A stretch of DNA of 64,000 nt from Impatiens glandulifera (taxonomy: Eukaryota; Streptophyta; Magnoliopsida; Ericales; Balsaminaceae), in the NCBI RefSeq assembly GCF_907164915.1, contig NC_061862.1, forward strand, positions 88,212,846 through 88,276,845. Direction: 5' to 3'. The translations under genes were made by a program, and so were the position numbers. Each line of letters starts with the position of its first letter. Position 1 is the stretch's first letter. This document shows positions 34,576-47,191 of this stretch, one piece after another. Under the pieces are notes generated by a model. It was not told where the DNA came from, searched no databases, and saw only the letters and a list, made by a program, of their open reading frames with translations.

Positions 34576-37001
34576 TTAAGATTCCGTCAATTTAGCTTGC
34601 ATTTTGTCATTGTTACTTTCAAGTTTATTGACTCGCGCCCGGAGCTGTTGGTTCTCCTCCCTTAGCGACGACCCTCCACGTTGAGAATTGTCACTCATCC
34701 GCCGATCACCGTGAAAGCGCGATGACCGCACGCCTGACTCCATACCTATCACCGTCTCGTGTCGTTGGGGCCCAAACACTCTCTTGGTCACCTTGAAGTC
34801 GGAGATATCATCTATGTTAGTAATTACTTGCTCCATCTCCGTCTGCACATTTTAAAATTTTATTAAATAATTAAGCTATAATTCTATTAAATTTTCAATT
34901 AAACTTTAATTTACGATCTTCTCTTGTGACAGTCGGTCCGACATTGAGGTCGGGTTGTCTTTGGTGACTCTCGGGGTTTGAGTCTTTCTAAACCTCTTTA
35001 TAATAGTCGGTGGACGTCCAAGTTTATCCTTCTGTTCAAATAAATTGTAAATCAGTAAATTAGTTACATTATTTATAGTAAGTTTAATCGAATAGAATAA
35101 TGTACATACCGGTTCTTTTCCATTCGTGAAAATGGTTTACTACCCGTATGGTGGGGAAACCTCACTTGTCTTTGGTTTCCAATATTGATTGACCTTTTTT
35201 TCAACATTTAAAATAAAACTATAGTTAGAACTGTCGTCGGTACATATTTCTTTTCTGAAATTTTACGTACCTTAAAACTCTCCGTGAAATAGTGGTTTCT
35301 ACAGAGGAACTTCCAATCTGCGGGATCATAGCATGGTGGGGAACACACAAGTACAGTCGCCTCATCTCCGTTATGAATTCGCACGTAATCCCGACTCAAA
35401 TCAGAGCGTCACCTATCACATATTTGTTTGGCGTGTGTCATCTCGGTCAGGGACGGATAAATTAAAGGGCTAGGCTCGGCTTAAGCCCAACCCTACCTTG
35501 GCTATAATTTTTTTTTATTATATAACATTAAGATAAAAATATATTTATGTTCAGTCTTCCATGCTGCTGTGTAATTTATTTTTTAATATATAAAGAGGTT
35601 ATATGTTGTTTGAATATTGATTATTTTGGAAAAAGAAAAAGGTTATGGCCAGTCTAAATAATTATTTTTTAAAGTTGGTTTGATATGATTATTTGAGTGT
35701 TTTTTATGAGGCTGTTTGAATATTGATTATTTGGGAAAAAGAAAGAGGTTGTGATGAGTCTAAATAATTATTTTTTAAAGTTTGTTTGATATGGTTATTT
35801 GAGTGTTTTTTTTATAAGGTTGTTTGAATATTTATTATTTTGAAAAAAAAAATGTGTGATTGAGTCTAAATAATTATTTTTTAAAGTTTGTTTGATATGG
35901 TTATTTGAGTTTTTTTTTTTATAATTTTTGGGTATTTTTATTTTGTTTAAATTCAAAAAATATTTTCCAATGAATAATTATTATTTTTAAATATTTAACA
36001 AGGGACGAATCTAAAATAGAGGAATCCACGAATATATATATATTATATATATATATATTATATATATATATATATATAATATATATTATATATATTACGC
36101 TATAATTTCTTATTTTTTTAATTTAATTTATTTTCTAATTTTTTAATTTATAGAAAAATTGGCAAAATTTACGATTATTCATAATTTTTAACTTATTTTT
36201 TAAGTGTATCCCATTTTTTATTTTTAAGCCCACCCTAACTCAATTTCTTAGATCCGTTCCTAATCTTGGTCTATCTATACGTGTCTAGAGGGATATATGT
36301 GCTCTCGAATGGATTCTAAAAAATAAAAACCAACAAATGTTAAACTTCAATTGAAAGTTACTTAAATGCAAGGACAATTTCTCACTGTCATGGCACGCCA
36401 TAGTAAATTCAGCTGATCGGTACTCAAGGCCTTCCACTTTAGCTGCCGATGCGAGATGAGTGTGGGGTCTCGCACCATCGATCCAACATGTCTAGACCAT
36501 ATACGCTTAGCATCACCATCTGGCCTCCCATCTATATCTCTAAATCTAAATGGAACCCTCAATCCTTGGGGCATTCTCGAAAGTTTGATATTATTGTTAT
36601 GACCTCGTCTCCGTGTGGAGGAAGACTTGTTGTAGCAAATTAATATTATGTGGTCAAAATGAATATAAACAATAAATATTAGTGAAAAAATTACCGGCAC
36701 CAACAGTGTCTAGAGTGGACTGGTCATGCTCATCTTTTGGATCCTCACGATGCTCTAGCTCAGTCTCCGGATCCTCTTAATGCTGCTCATGCTCCGCATA
36801 TGTACTCTAAATGAATTCCTCAAGATCATCATCATGTGTTTGGTTTCTTGGTGGGGGAAGAAGCTATTGGGACCGGATTGAACATCGGGTCCATTGTCGA
36901 CTCCCCTAAATGCTCCCCCGGCTACTTAAAGATCGGGTGCTAAGGTCGTCAACCTGTGAAATGAGCCCCCTAAATGTCTTAATGAGTCTTCTTGGAGGCA
37001 T
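34576..37001 (-). pseudogene. Transposase_24-type (Ptta/En/Spm) TNPA-like gene of CACTA 1
   Basis: Read on the minus strand: ATG at 37001 (MPPRRLIKTFRG), an acidic linker (about 36690-36790) with two in-frame stops, then a spliced block STRRRGHNNNIKLSRMPQGL...RFRDIDGRP (36643-36380). Next comes 'DPADWKFLCRNHYFTESFK' up to a GTACGT donor at 35271-35270, then 'NQRQVRFPHHTGSKPFSRM' (about 35200-35111), then 'KDKLGRPPTIIKRF' (about 35033-34920), then the last exon from 34848 with 'KRVFGPQRHETVIGMESGV' and a coiled coil 'LREENQQLRARVNKLESNN'. This is the domain order of PF03004. The C-terminal exons are open with usable splice sites; the N-terminal stops suggest it is dead. A non-coding first exon is at 37705-37880. 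TNPA-like proteins bind the subterminal motifs and assist transposition. Confidence 0.75.
35448..36262. mobile_element. hAT-like non-autonomous element in an intron, 815 bp
   Basis: The left end CAGGGACGGATAAATT and the reverse complement of the right end TAGGAACGGATCTAAG form short terminal inverted repeats. An 8-bp duplication, atctcggt (35440-35447) against atcttggt (36263-36270), flanks it with one difference. Inside are three ~110-bp tandem copies (about 35600, 35708, 35818; 'taaataattattttttaaag') and a second truncated end-like copy at about 36003 ('gggacgaatctaaaatagag'). No ORF. Confidence 0.7.
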
Positions 37002-37704
37002 GATACATGTACACAAATATATTAATACGAGCATATTGAAGTTTAAGGTAAACATAAATCTAATCTTAACTATATATTTGTCAAACGTGTTTATTTTTGT
37101 CACAATCTTCCAATCGGGTCGTGATGCCATATCATGGGCGTAGAATATTTGTTTTGCTTGACTCGCCAAAATATATATATACTTATAACTATCTACAATA
37201 ACTTCAATATTAATCCATATACTTTTAATTCACCAAAGTTCATAATATCATACTAATTTCACCAAATTTTAGCTAATTGAACTAATAATCCTCATTACAA
37301 TATCACAATACATATTAATCAGTCAACAAAGATTACAAACTAATTTCACCAAATTTCAGCCAATTGAACTAATTTCACAAATTTTTAGCAATTAAATTAA
37401 TTTCACCAAATTTCAGTCTAATTTCACAATAAATCCATACTAATTTCAGAAATTCAGCTAATTGAACCAATAATTCTAATTACAATATCACAATACATAC
37501 ATACTAATTCATACTAACTATTCTACAAGGATTTATCACAATGAATTACCAAATATATAAATGAGAGATACTAACCTGATTTGAAGACCAAACTTTATGA
37601 ATCCAAAGAAATGTAGAATAGATCTATAAACAAAAGAAGAAAAGAAGAATTAATGGCTAGATCTATACACGAAAGAAAGAAAGGAAGGAAGACATATCTA
37701 CTTA

Positions 37705-37880
37705 CCTGCGTACGGGATCGACGAACAAATCAGCGGGAAGAGAGAGTGCAGCAGATGGAGATAGAAACGAGAGCGGCGTCGTCGGAGAGAGAGTGGCGGC
37801 GGCAGATTCAATGGAGAGCGGAGACAGATGGTTTCGGCGGAGAAAGAGAACAGGGGAGGGTTTCTGCCCAATTCGCGATA
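37705..37880 (-). other. probable non-coding first exon and promoter-proximal region of the TNPA-like gene
   Basis: A GC-richer block reading on the minus strand as a pyrimidine-rich leader (ctctccgctctccattgaat) and ending CCGTACGCAG|GTAAGTAG, a near-consensus donor at 37704. Open frames on both strands here are composition artefacts. It lies between the coding exons and the right subterminal array, as expected for a CACTA gene leader. Confidence 0.5.
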
Positions 37881-37977
37881 TAAAGAATCAATACCGACAA
37901 TTTTACCTAAAACTATCAGTATTACTCCTAATTTGTTGGGCGACAGTTTACCTAAATCTTTCGGCTTTGGCTGGAAA

Positions 37978-39542
37978 GTGACCAAAACCGAAAGATTTAG
38001 CCAAAACTTTCAGTTTTACCCTTCAAAACCGAAAGATTTGGCTAAATCTTTCGGTATTAGACCTTTTAAATTTATTATTTTAACTTGATTTAAGCTTGAT
38101 TATATTTTATTTTTAAAACCTAAACACAATCCTATACTTAGAAATTAAACACAAATCCCTACACATACAAATATAAAAACATACTCACTCATTCTAAGTC
38201 TAATCAAACACAAACCTTATATACATCTTTATATAATAAAAAACAAACATATACTTGTAACTTCAATCACAATACCCAAACTTGGAATATTTACTCACAA
38301 TTGATATGCTTGGATAATTAAACAAGATTCATGTACTTAGAAACCAAAACACATATTGAAAAAAGGAAAAGAAATTAGCAAAGAGTGACCAAAAGCGAAA
38401 AATTTACTCTAAATCTTTCGGTATCTACCATCTAAGCCGAAAGATATATACATAAATCTTTCGGATTTGTCCTTAAATAACCAAAAAAAACAAACTGTTG
38501 GGAAGTGATCAAAACCGAAAGATTTAGCCAAACCTTTCGGTTTTACCCTTCAAAACTGAAACATTTGGCTATATCTTTCGGTATTAGACTTTTTAAAATT
38601 TATTATTTTAACTTGATTTAAGTTTGATTATATTTTATTTTTAAAACCTAAACACAATCATATACTTAGAAATTAAACACAAACCTCTATACATACAAAT
38701 ATAAAACATACTCACTCATTCTAAGTATAATCAAACACAAACTTTATTTACATCTTTATATAATCAAAAACAAACATATACTTGTAACTTCAATCACAAT
38801 ACTCGAACTTGGAATATTGACTCACAATTGATATGTTTGGACAATTAAACAAGATTCATGTACTTAGAAAGCAATACACAAATTGAAAAAGGGGAAAGAA
38901 ATTAGTGAAGAGTGACCAAAACCGAAATATTTGCACCAAATCTTTCGGTATCTACCATCTAAGTCGAAAGATATACATAAATTTTCGGATTTAGCCTTAA
39001 ATAACCAAAAAAACAAACTTTTGGGAAGTGACCAAAACCGAAAGATTTAGCCAAATCTTTCGGTTTTACCCTTCAAAACTGAAAGATTTGGCTAAATCTT
39101 TCGGTATTCGACCTTTTAAATTTATTATTTTAACTTTTTTAAGCTTGATTATATTCTATTTTAAAACCTAAACATAATCTTATACATAGAAATTAACCAC
39201 AAACCCTACACATATAAATATAAAACATACTCACTCATTCTAAATATAATCAAACACAAACCTTATATACATCTTTATATAATCAAACACAAACATATAC
39301 TTGTAACTTCAATCACAATACCCAAACTTGAAATATTGTCTCACAATTAATATGCTTGGACAATTAAACAAGATTCATGTACTTAGAAACCAAAAGACAA
39401 ATTGAAAAAGGGAAAAGAAATTAGTGAAGAGTGACCAAACCGAAAAATTTATACTAAATCTTTCAGTATCTACCATCTAAGCCGAAAGATATACATAAAT
39501 CTTTCGGGTTTGGCCTTAAATAACAAAAAAAACAGTTGGGAA
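37978..39542. repeat. three ~520-bp tandem units, right subterminal region of CACTA 1
   Basis: Unit starts at 37978, 38505 and 39028 (spacing 527 and 523 bp), with a fourth truncated start at 39543. Each begins 'gtgaccaaaaccgaaagatt', holds two palindromes of ACCGAAAGATTT/AAATCTTTCGGT type, an AT-rich spacer with 'aacaagattcatgtacttag', and a further motif pair. Copies are closely similar. Confidence 0.9.
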
Positions 39543-39584
39543 GTGGGTAAACCGAAAGATTTAGCCAAATCTTTCGGTTTTACC

Positions 39585-40010
39585 CTTAAAGAAAACCCAA
39601 CACTTAACCGTTTTTTGAATTTTTTTTGGAATGGATCAAAGCTGAAAGATATAGTCTATATCCTTCGGTATATCCCTTAAAGAAAACACAATACTTAGCC
39701 GTTTTTTAAAATTCTTTTTGAAAAGGATCAAACTCGAAAGATATAGTCTATATCTTTCGGTATATCCTTTACAGAAAACTCAACACTTAGCCGTTTTTCG
39801 ATTTTTTTTTGAAAAGGATCAAAGTCGAAAGATATAGTCTATATCTTTCGGTATATCCATTAAAGAAAACCCAACACTTAGCCGTTTTTTTAAAATTTTT
39901 GGAAGGGATTAAAGCTGAAAGATATAGTCTATATCTTTCGGTATTAAATTTTGAAAAAAAAGACTGTTTTGTAAATGGATTCAAAACTAAAAGATATAGA
40001 TTGTATCTTT
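39585..40010. repeat. ~92-bp tandem units near the right end of CACTA 1
   Basis: Four copies of 'aaagaaaacccaacacttag', 'ccgttttt', 'aaaggatcaaa', 'gaaagatatagtctatatct'. Each holds one GAAAGATATAG/CTATATCTTTC palindrome. Frames on both strands repeating ERYSLYLSV-like peptides are by-products. Confidence 0.9.
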
Positions 40011-40141
40011 CGGTATTGTCACCAAATACCGAAAGAAATGTAGAGACTGACGACATTTTTTTTATTGACGACAGTTTTCTTCCTTTTGGCATATAAATCT
40101 GTCGAAAAAATCTTTCGGTAAAACTTTTTTTTTTAACAGTG

Positions 40142-43080
40142 ATACTTATTTTGTTATTATTAATATATTATAAGTTTTAAAAGATTTGAATATATAATAT
40201 TATTAAAATGAAATCATTCTATCCATTAGAAAGGGGTAAATATGACTACATGTGTTATTGAAGCTTATTTTTACTTTTTTATCTCACACATGGTAAGGTT
40301 TGATCACACAGAACACTAAATTTACAAATGCTTATCATTAACCTCTTTAAACATATAATATCATCAAATATAATTATTTATTAAAAATATTATATTTTTA
40401 TGCTTACAAATTTAACCATATGTATCAAATTTATTTAGTTATAAAAAAAAATCTATTTGTGTTAATTTTTTTCTACTTGTGTCTAAAATAATAGTACCGT
40501 TATCTGCATTTAAATCTAAAAAAATTGAATCGTGAAGTTCGTGTTAATAGTTAAGAGATAATCTACAAGGAACCACTTACTTTTTCAATAAAAATCTTTA
40601 TTATAATATATATTTAATATTTTAGTTTAATTATGAAAAAATAAGAAATAAGAAATTTAACATTTTTTAAATTTAATACAAAACCTCTAAACAACATATG
40701 AAATTTAATCAATTTTAATTTATATAATATTCTAATTTTAGAAAGATTTGTTTTTGAAATTTTGAATAACATTATTAATTTTAATATTTATAATTGTCAA
40801 ATTTAATGATGATTTCAAATTCAATATTTTTAAACAATCACTTTAATTTAAATTTTTAATAAGATTATTTTTTTTTTATTTATATAAAATTTTATTTATA
40901 ATATATTTTTTAGAATAATTATTAAAATATTTATTAAACATATAACCAATTAAATAAATAACAATAATTTAGAATCATATATATTTAAACAAACACTTTA
41001 AAATGAAATATTTCAATAAGATTAATTTTTTCAATATATATATAATACAATAAAAATATATATTATAAACTTATTATAATAAATTTTAAAAAAAGTGATT
41101 TTTATAATATTAAAAATAATTTTAATAAGATTAACCATTTTAATGCATATAATTCTATTTATAATATATTGTTATTTAAAATATATTCTTTTTTATTAGA
41201 ATAAGTTTATAATATAAAAAAATATTATATTTTTTAGTATTGTATTATAAATATATATTTATATCATAATTAATTTTATTAAAATATTTCTAAAAATATA
41301 TTATTATAAAATAATTAAGTTAGTTTATTTTAATAATAATAATAATAATTTTAAAAGAAAATTCGAACAGAAAATAGTTAAATCAAATGTAAATATATAT
41401 TATAAAAATAATTTTATAAAAATAATTTTGTCATAGCATGTATTTATAAATAAATATATTTGACACTCATATCTAATTTTTAGATAAATTTATAATTTTT
41501 TAAATATTTTTTAAAGTTATAATTTTGGTAGCAGTTATTTTCAAACTGGCAATATGTAAATCAAATTCATATGAACATGAACACATTCATCTTAAAAGCG
41601 GTGATATCACATGAATCTTTAACAAGCCACATAATTTCAAACTTTACAAGGATTAACCTAGTTTAAGGCTGAACAAAATTTCAAATTGTAACTAATTATG
41701 TATCATATCCAACATTTTCAAGTCAAGAGTAATGTCAACACAAGCATGAACCTGACATGAGTCACATGACGATGAGTCAACACAAACACGAGCCCGACTT
41801 GATGATGAGTCAACAACACGATCAAAGGCACGAGACTATGGACCATTCCATTTTTTTCATTAATTTGATGGCTATTTTTTTTATCCCGTTTTTAACACGA
41901 ACAGCATAAAATAAATTTTCATGTCCATGCCCTATCATCCTGCAATATTCATCTTAATTTTTTTTTTTACTTTTAACCTTTCTTTTTCAGACCATTTTTT
42001 CTTTAATTTTGTTTATATAATGAATAATTAATAACATTTTAAATCACATTCTCATTAATTTTTCTCAATTTTCTAATAATCTAAAAGTTTAATTCTCACA
42101 ATTTTTTATTCTATCAGGTTTTAAATATTAAATTTTAAATTAATACTATTATTCATAATTTATGTTAATTTTACTAACTACAACCAATTTTGGAGTTTTC
42201 TTTTTTCTTTTTCTAGTGTATGTTTAGGGGAATCACGATTATCGAGGAAAATATCCATTGGATTCGGAGGAGGTTCAACAATACTGCCACCAATGTCATA
42301 GTCGGCTACAAGACATAGTATATCCATAAAAGAAATGGAAAATAGGGTGCCTCTAGCAACCAACCAACTTCGTCTTATTAGCATAGTCTAAAACTATGAT
42401 TAATGGTATTGAAAGATCCCGCATGTAATTATTGTATAAGAAATTATAACAGTAAGTGTGGAAACAAACATTAATTTAAATACATTTATTTTGTATACAT
42501 CTTAACAATTTAGCCACTGTAGATAACTCATTGTAATTCTAGAAAAGGACAAAATATGATATGACAAAATATGTAGCTCATACTTTTTCAGTTATAGTTT
42601 ATTTCGATATAAAAATATATCAAGAGTAAAAATATTAATATAATCCAACTATTAAACTTGTATTTATAAGTGATATTTGATATTCCAATTGTGAACAAAG
42701 TATATGTCTTACTTCGTATAGTTTTAACATGGACACTAAATAAATAAGAAAATAATTTGTTTTAAATATATTAAGTTTGATAATACATAAATTACTAGCA
42801 AATGTATGAAAGTTATATTCAATATTTTATAGAAAATATAATAGTTTCATTAATTTTAAATAATGTAAGTAATAATACAACTTTAATAAATAAAATAAGA
42901 AATTTAATAATCCCGTTAATATATGGTTTCACTTATTTTAAGGAAAATATTGATACATCCAAGTTTGGATCTTCTGTTTCCAAACCCATCTACCCTCGGC
43001 TTCCAACCATCAAAATAAAACATAAATTATATTATTAAAATTGAGTTGGTTTTATAAAAATAAAAATAAATTTGAAACCC
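40142..43080. other. very AT-rich DNA, no gene recognised
   Basis: Low-complexity A/T. At 41690-41850 there is 'catgagtcacatgacgatga' and 'gagtcaacacaaacacgag', repetitive text. A 68-codon minus frame at 42178-42384 (has 'EPPPNPMDIFLDNRDSP') is protein-like but unplaced; a 78-codon + frame at 42802-43038 has no recognised family. Confidence 0.6.
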
Positions 43081-43439
43081 AAGCCCGAGCCATTCCGTTC
43101 CTCGTTCTGTCATTCGTCAGTCCGTTAGTAACCTAAATTTACATCTTGCTCTATCACTTCATCTGCCATAATCATTTCACATCATCAATCATCTCTTCTA
43201 ATTTCACCATTTTATTATGATTTACGATTTCTCTTTCTAGATCATTCACAATTTCTTTACCGGAAACAAGCTCTATAACTCGCGAACACGCTTGACGATT
43301 TTGAGAACTAACAAAATGGTTATGTTTGGTTCGTGTGAAATGTTATATTTTGTTAATATTCAGGTAACAAACAACGACATCACGATATCCAACAACAATA
43401 TCAACGATAATAATGGTAGGTAACGTATTTAATGTGAAT

Positions 43440-43890
43440 CACGCTTAGCATGAGAGCATGTTTCATGTACATCATCTCCCGTCGTGTATAGAGACATTCA
43501 CATTAGAATTGGTGTACAATAGTTCTCGTGTGATGGTCGCTTCACATTAGAGCTGTTGTATAACAACTATTGTGTGATGCTCGCTTTACACAATAGCTCA
43601 TCTCTCGTGTGATGTTTTCTCTACATAATAATTGTTGTACATCACATCTCATGTAAGATGAGCATCACACAAGAATTGATGTACAAAGAAAGTTGTTGTA
43701 CATAAACTCTCGTGTAAAGTGAACATCACACGAGAATTGTTGTACATCAGCTCTCGTGTAAAGCGAGCATCACACGAGATTTGTTATACAAAGAGTTGTC
43801 GTACATCATCTCTCGTGTAAAGCGAGCATCACACGAGAGCTAGTGTACAGAGAGTTGCCTACTATAAGAAGAGCTTAACACGAGAGCTAT
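43440..43890. repeat. ~60-bp array of CTCGTGT/ACACGAG inverted motifs
   Basis: Seven or so units such as 'tctcgtgtaaagcgagcatc' followed by 'acacgagagctagtgtaca'. Each unit pairs CTCGTGT with ACACGAG. It lies in front of the FAR1-like relic and may be the terminal region of its MULE. Confidence 0.8.
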
Positions 43891-44141
43891 TGTATACGAT
43901 TGTTAAATAAAATTAATATTTGCCTTTTAAAAGAAAAAAGAAAACTGAAATATATTTATGTGTTGTTATTTTAAAATTATTAATTATATTAATTGTATAT
44001 TTTTTTATCAAAACATTTATTTTTTTATGATCTAGAATTGAGAATAAATCTACGATTTGTTGTCGTCAATTAAATTTTGATCAAAACGGTAGAGTTTGGA
44101 GAGTACTATCCCTATGTATTTCAGAATAATTTATACCACAT

Positions 44142-45560
44142 ATGGGTAGGGAATTTGAGAAGAAAAAAGATGTCTATGAATTATATTTAACATATGCTAA
44201 AGAAATTGGATTTGGTATAAGACGCAGTTAAAAATACAATGATAAATCAGGTTCAATACCAGATAGAATTTTTTGTTGTAGTGCACTAGGTCAAAGGAGA
44301 TGTTTATGTAAAATGAAAAAAAGTGAAAACGTTTATGTAAAATGTAGTCGTCCTCAAATAATGTTTAGTTGTGAGGCTAAAATGAGGATAATGAGGGGGA
44401 TAAAATGAAGTGCTTAAAGTAATGGACTTTGTTAGTGAGCATAAAAATCCTTTGCAAGTCCAATGAAATCTCAGCTTTATAGATGTCATAAGAATATAAC
44501 TACATCTGCGAGTTTACAAATTGAGATGACATCTGATTCGAAAATCCCTCAAAAGACATCACATACTTTTATGACAAATAAGTAGGTGAGAGGAACAATT
44601 TAGGTTTTATTCCTAAAATTACAAAAATAACTTGCGATCCAAAAGAACAAAACATTATATGATTAGGGATTTAGGGGTGTGTTAGAATATTTGTAGAAAA
44701 TACAATTTGATGATCCCAATTTTTATCATATTATTCAGCTTGATGTCGACGATTTAATAACAATTATTTTTTGTCTAATGCTAAGGTGCGAGTTGATTAT
44801 GGATACTTTGGAGATGTTATTTGTTTTGACACGACTTATAAGAAGAACAATGAAAGTCGTAAAATTGCATTTTTTGTTGGTGTTAATCATCACAAGCAAT
44901 CCATAACTTTTTGTGCAGCTTTATTATATGATGAAACTACTTTGACTTTGAATGGTTGTTTGATACATTTACTACATCTATGCTTGAAAAAACACAAACA
45001 ACTATTCTTACAGGTCAAGATGCGGTAATGGCAACGTCCTTAGTATTAAAATGGCTTGAAACAAATCATCGTCTGTGTATTTGAAATATTTATTAAAATG
45101 CAGCCATATATTTAAGTGAAGTCTTTCATGAGTTCAGAGTGTTTTCCAAGGATTTTGCTTAATGTATATATGATTTTAATGAAAATGAATATTTTCTTAA
45201 AGACTGGAATCAAATATTGACAAAGTAGGCACTTTAAGACAATGATTAGTTGATGCATATGTTTTTCATTAGGAAAAAGTGGGGTTTAACATATTGACAA
45301 TATATGTTTTGTATGGATATGATTAAAACCCAAAGAAGTGAGAGTATGAAAAGTGTTTTGAAAATGTATGTCTCATATAGACACAAGTTTATAGAAAATT
45401 TCAATCACTTCAAAAGACTCATTGATGATCGTATATATGAGGAGTTAAAAGTTGATTTTAAATCAACTACTAGTGTGTCATTTTGTACTATCTAGTTGAG
45501 CTCTTAAAGGATTCAAGTAATATTTACACTCATGAAGCATTCAAGTGTTTTGAATGACAA
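44142..45560 (+). pseudogene. FAR1/FHY3-like MULE transposase pseudogene
   Basis: ATG 44142 opens a FAR1 DNA-binding domain: 'GREFEKKKDVYELYLTYAKE', 'IGFGIRRS', a stop, then 'DRIFCCSALGQRR'. The catalytic MULE domain is at 44771-45028: 'VDYGYFGDVICFDTTYKKNN', 'FFVGVNHHKQSITFCAALLY' (first catalytic Asp in DTTY). A frameshift near 45005 leads to 'QDAVMATSLVLKWLETNHRL'. The downstream helical part has 'KTQRSESMKSVLKMYV' (45328-45375). At least two frameshifts and several stops separate these blocks. Such elements gave rise to the FHY3/FAR1 light-signalling factors; this copy is a dead transposon rather than a host gene, judging by its decay. Confidence 0.85.
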
Positions 45561-45689
45561 TAGTTCATGTCTCACAATTATGGTGTAGAAATTTTGAGGA
45601 TGTTGATACACACAAAATATAAAATTACTCCACACATAAAGAGATACCGTTATATAGTTACAATTGATAAAAAAATCTGATAAAAATGA

Positions 45690-46640
45690 GTATAATGGTA
45701 AACATGAAAATTTAACGTACCCTAAATTATAATATTATTATTAATTTATAATAATATTAAAATAATATATTGAAGTTCTTTAATTCAAAATAATCAAAAA
45801 GAGAGTTAAAAGGGAATTAGGATTAATTATGGTGATAATTAAATCCTAATTAGAAAAATTAAATAAAAATAAAAAACAATTTAGGGTTAAAATATTGTAT
45901 TCATTTTACCTAAATTAAACCCCAAAAGGGGTTAAAATAATTTAATTATGATTTTAAATATAAATTATGTATAATTTATGGCTTAAAAACATTATATAAA
46001 TACTCCAAAATACCCAAAAATAAAATAAATAAACATATTTTTATTATGTTGTCAAAAATATTTTTGTGTATTAATTTTGTAAAGAAAAACGCAGAAAATG
46101 GTTAAAAAATTTGATTTCAAATAACTCTTTTATTAAAAATATAAAATAATAATCTTGTGTGGCAAAAATTATGTTTAAACTTTGCAGTAGAATTTGTGGC
46201 ACTCATATAAGTGCCTGAGCTTCATCTAACGCGCCAGGACACTCCACGCAACCGGTTGTAACCAAGGAAGCGCATGCCCGGGTCCACATGAGATCAGCTA
46301 ATGGGATGCTAACCCAGTTAGCCCGCTCCAGCAACCGACGAAACGCCAACAGAACGCAATAGAGAATTCATTTAAAATAAAACGATGTCGTTTTGTTCAT
46401 CTCCTTCGCGAACGCCAGAAGCCCGCGATCGACGTCGGTGACCTTCCAGAAACCTTATCTCCTCCATCTTCCATCTGTATCCCTTCAAATTTCACCCACG
46501 AATACGTTTCTCCCTCGCCATCATTACCCCTTAGCTTAGAAGTCAAAACCTATCCTAGATCTAGGCTGTCGAGGACAAAACATAACAAAGAAGAAGCAAT
46601 TTCAGAAGAGAAATTGAAGTTGAAATCGTCTGTGAAACCT
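45690..46640 (-). mobile_element. Gypsy-like LTR family fragment, copy 3 (inverted)
   Basis: The reverse complement of 45690-46030 runs parallel to 24930-25245: 'tttaatttaggtaaaat', 'gatttaattatcac', 'ttaatattattataa', then 'gggtacgttaaattttcatg'. It then extends on its 5' side into a GC-rich part (46190-46620) with 'cgatgtcgttttgt', comparable to 'gacgttgttttgtgcgcgtt' in copy 2. So it is the 3' part of the same LTR in the other orientation. Confidence 0.5.
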
Positions 46641-47191
46641 GGGTATTGATTTAGATGATATAATGTTATAAAATATATTTTAGTAATGTATTTATTCACA
46701 AATTTAATAATATTTGTTTGTTCAAATTAAGCTTCATTCTAACACTACAACAAAATACATCTTCAACCACCCTTAAATATCAACGCTTATCAAGCGTGGA
46801 TAAAAGTTATAAAAAGAAAAACTTTTGCCAACCTTTGTATATATACCACTAACTTTATTTTTTTATATACAAACTTTGTTAAACTTTATTTAACTCTTCT
46901 AAATTTAATATTTTCTATGTTATATTTTTAAACTTTATAAATATTTTATTTCACTATTATAATTTTTTTAAATAAATTTGAATTAAAATTTTGTTTACAT
47001 TAAAATTGAATTCATAATTTTTAATTTTTTTTATAATATTATTAAAATTTTTTATTAACACCTATCTTTTATGTAATCAGTATTTAAATTTAATTAAATA
47101 AAAAATAATATAACCAAAAATAAATAAATTAAACATTATATTATATTTAATAATAAAAATTTAACTTATATATATTTTGAAATTAGGAGTC

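Larger units (their letters stand above)
33689..40141. mobile_element. CACTA (En/Spm) element 1, 6.45 kb, TSD ATA
   Basis: The left end CACTAGTAAAAATAAGTCTT and the reverse complement of the right end CACTGTTAAAAAAAAAAGTT are inverted and both continue into TTTTACCGAAAG. The 3-bp duplication ATA sits at 33686-33688 and 40142-40144. Both subterminal regions are packed with ACCGAAAGATTT / AAATCTTTCGGT motifs in both orientations, as expected for binding sites of the TNPA-like protein. Inside is a Transposase_24-type gene on the minus strand but no TNP2 (TNPD) transposase, so the copy is non-autonomous. A hAT-like element sits in one of its introns. Confidence 0.9.

Noticed and set aside
37653..37985. 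Arg/Ser-rich ORFs of 62-95 codons on both strands
   Set aside because: They overlap the GC-rich leader exon and subterminal repeats of CACTA 1; none has a known motif or splice continuity as coding sequence.
39787..40096. ~100-codon ORFs on both strands with repeated ERYSLYLSV-like peptides
   Set aside because: They follow the 92-bp CACTA subterminal repeat, whose unit length and palindromes generate them; no independent coding evidence.
43440..43890. CRISPR-like array
   Set aside because: Units are imperfect tandem repeats without unique spacers of constant length, in plant DNA.
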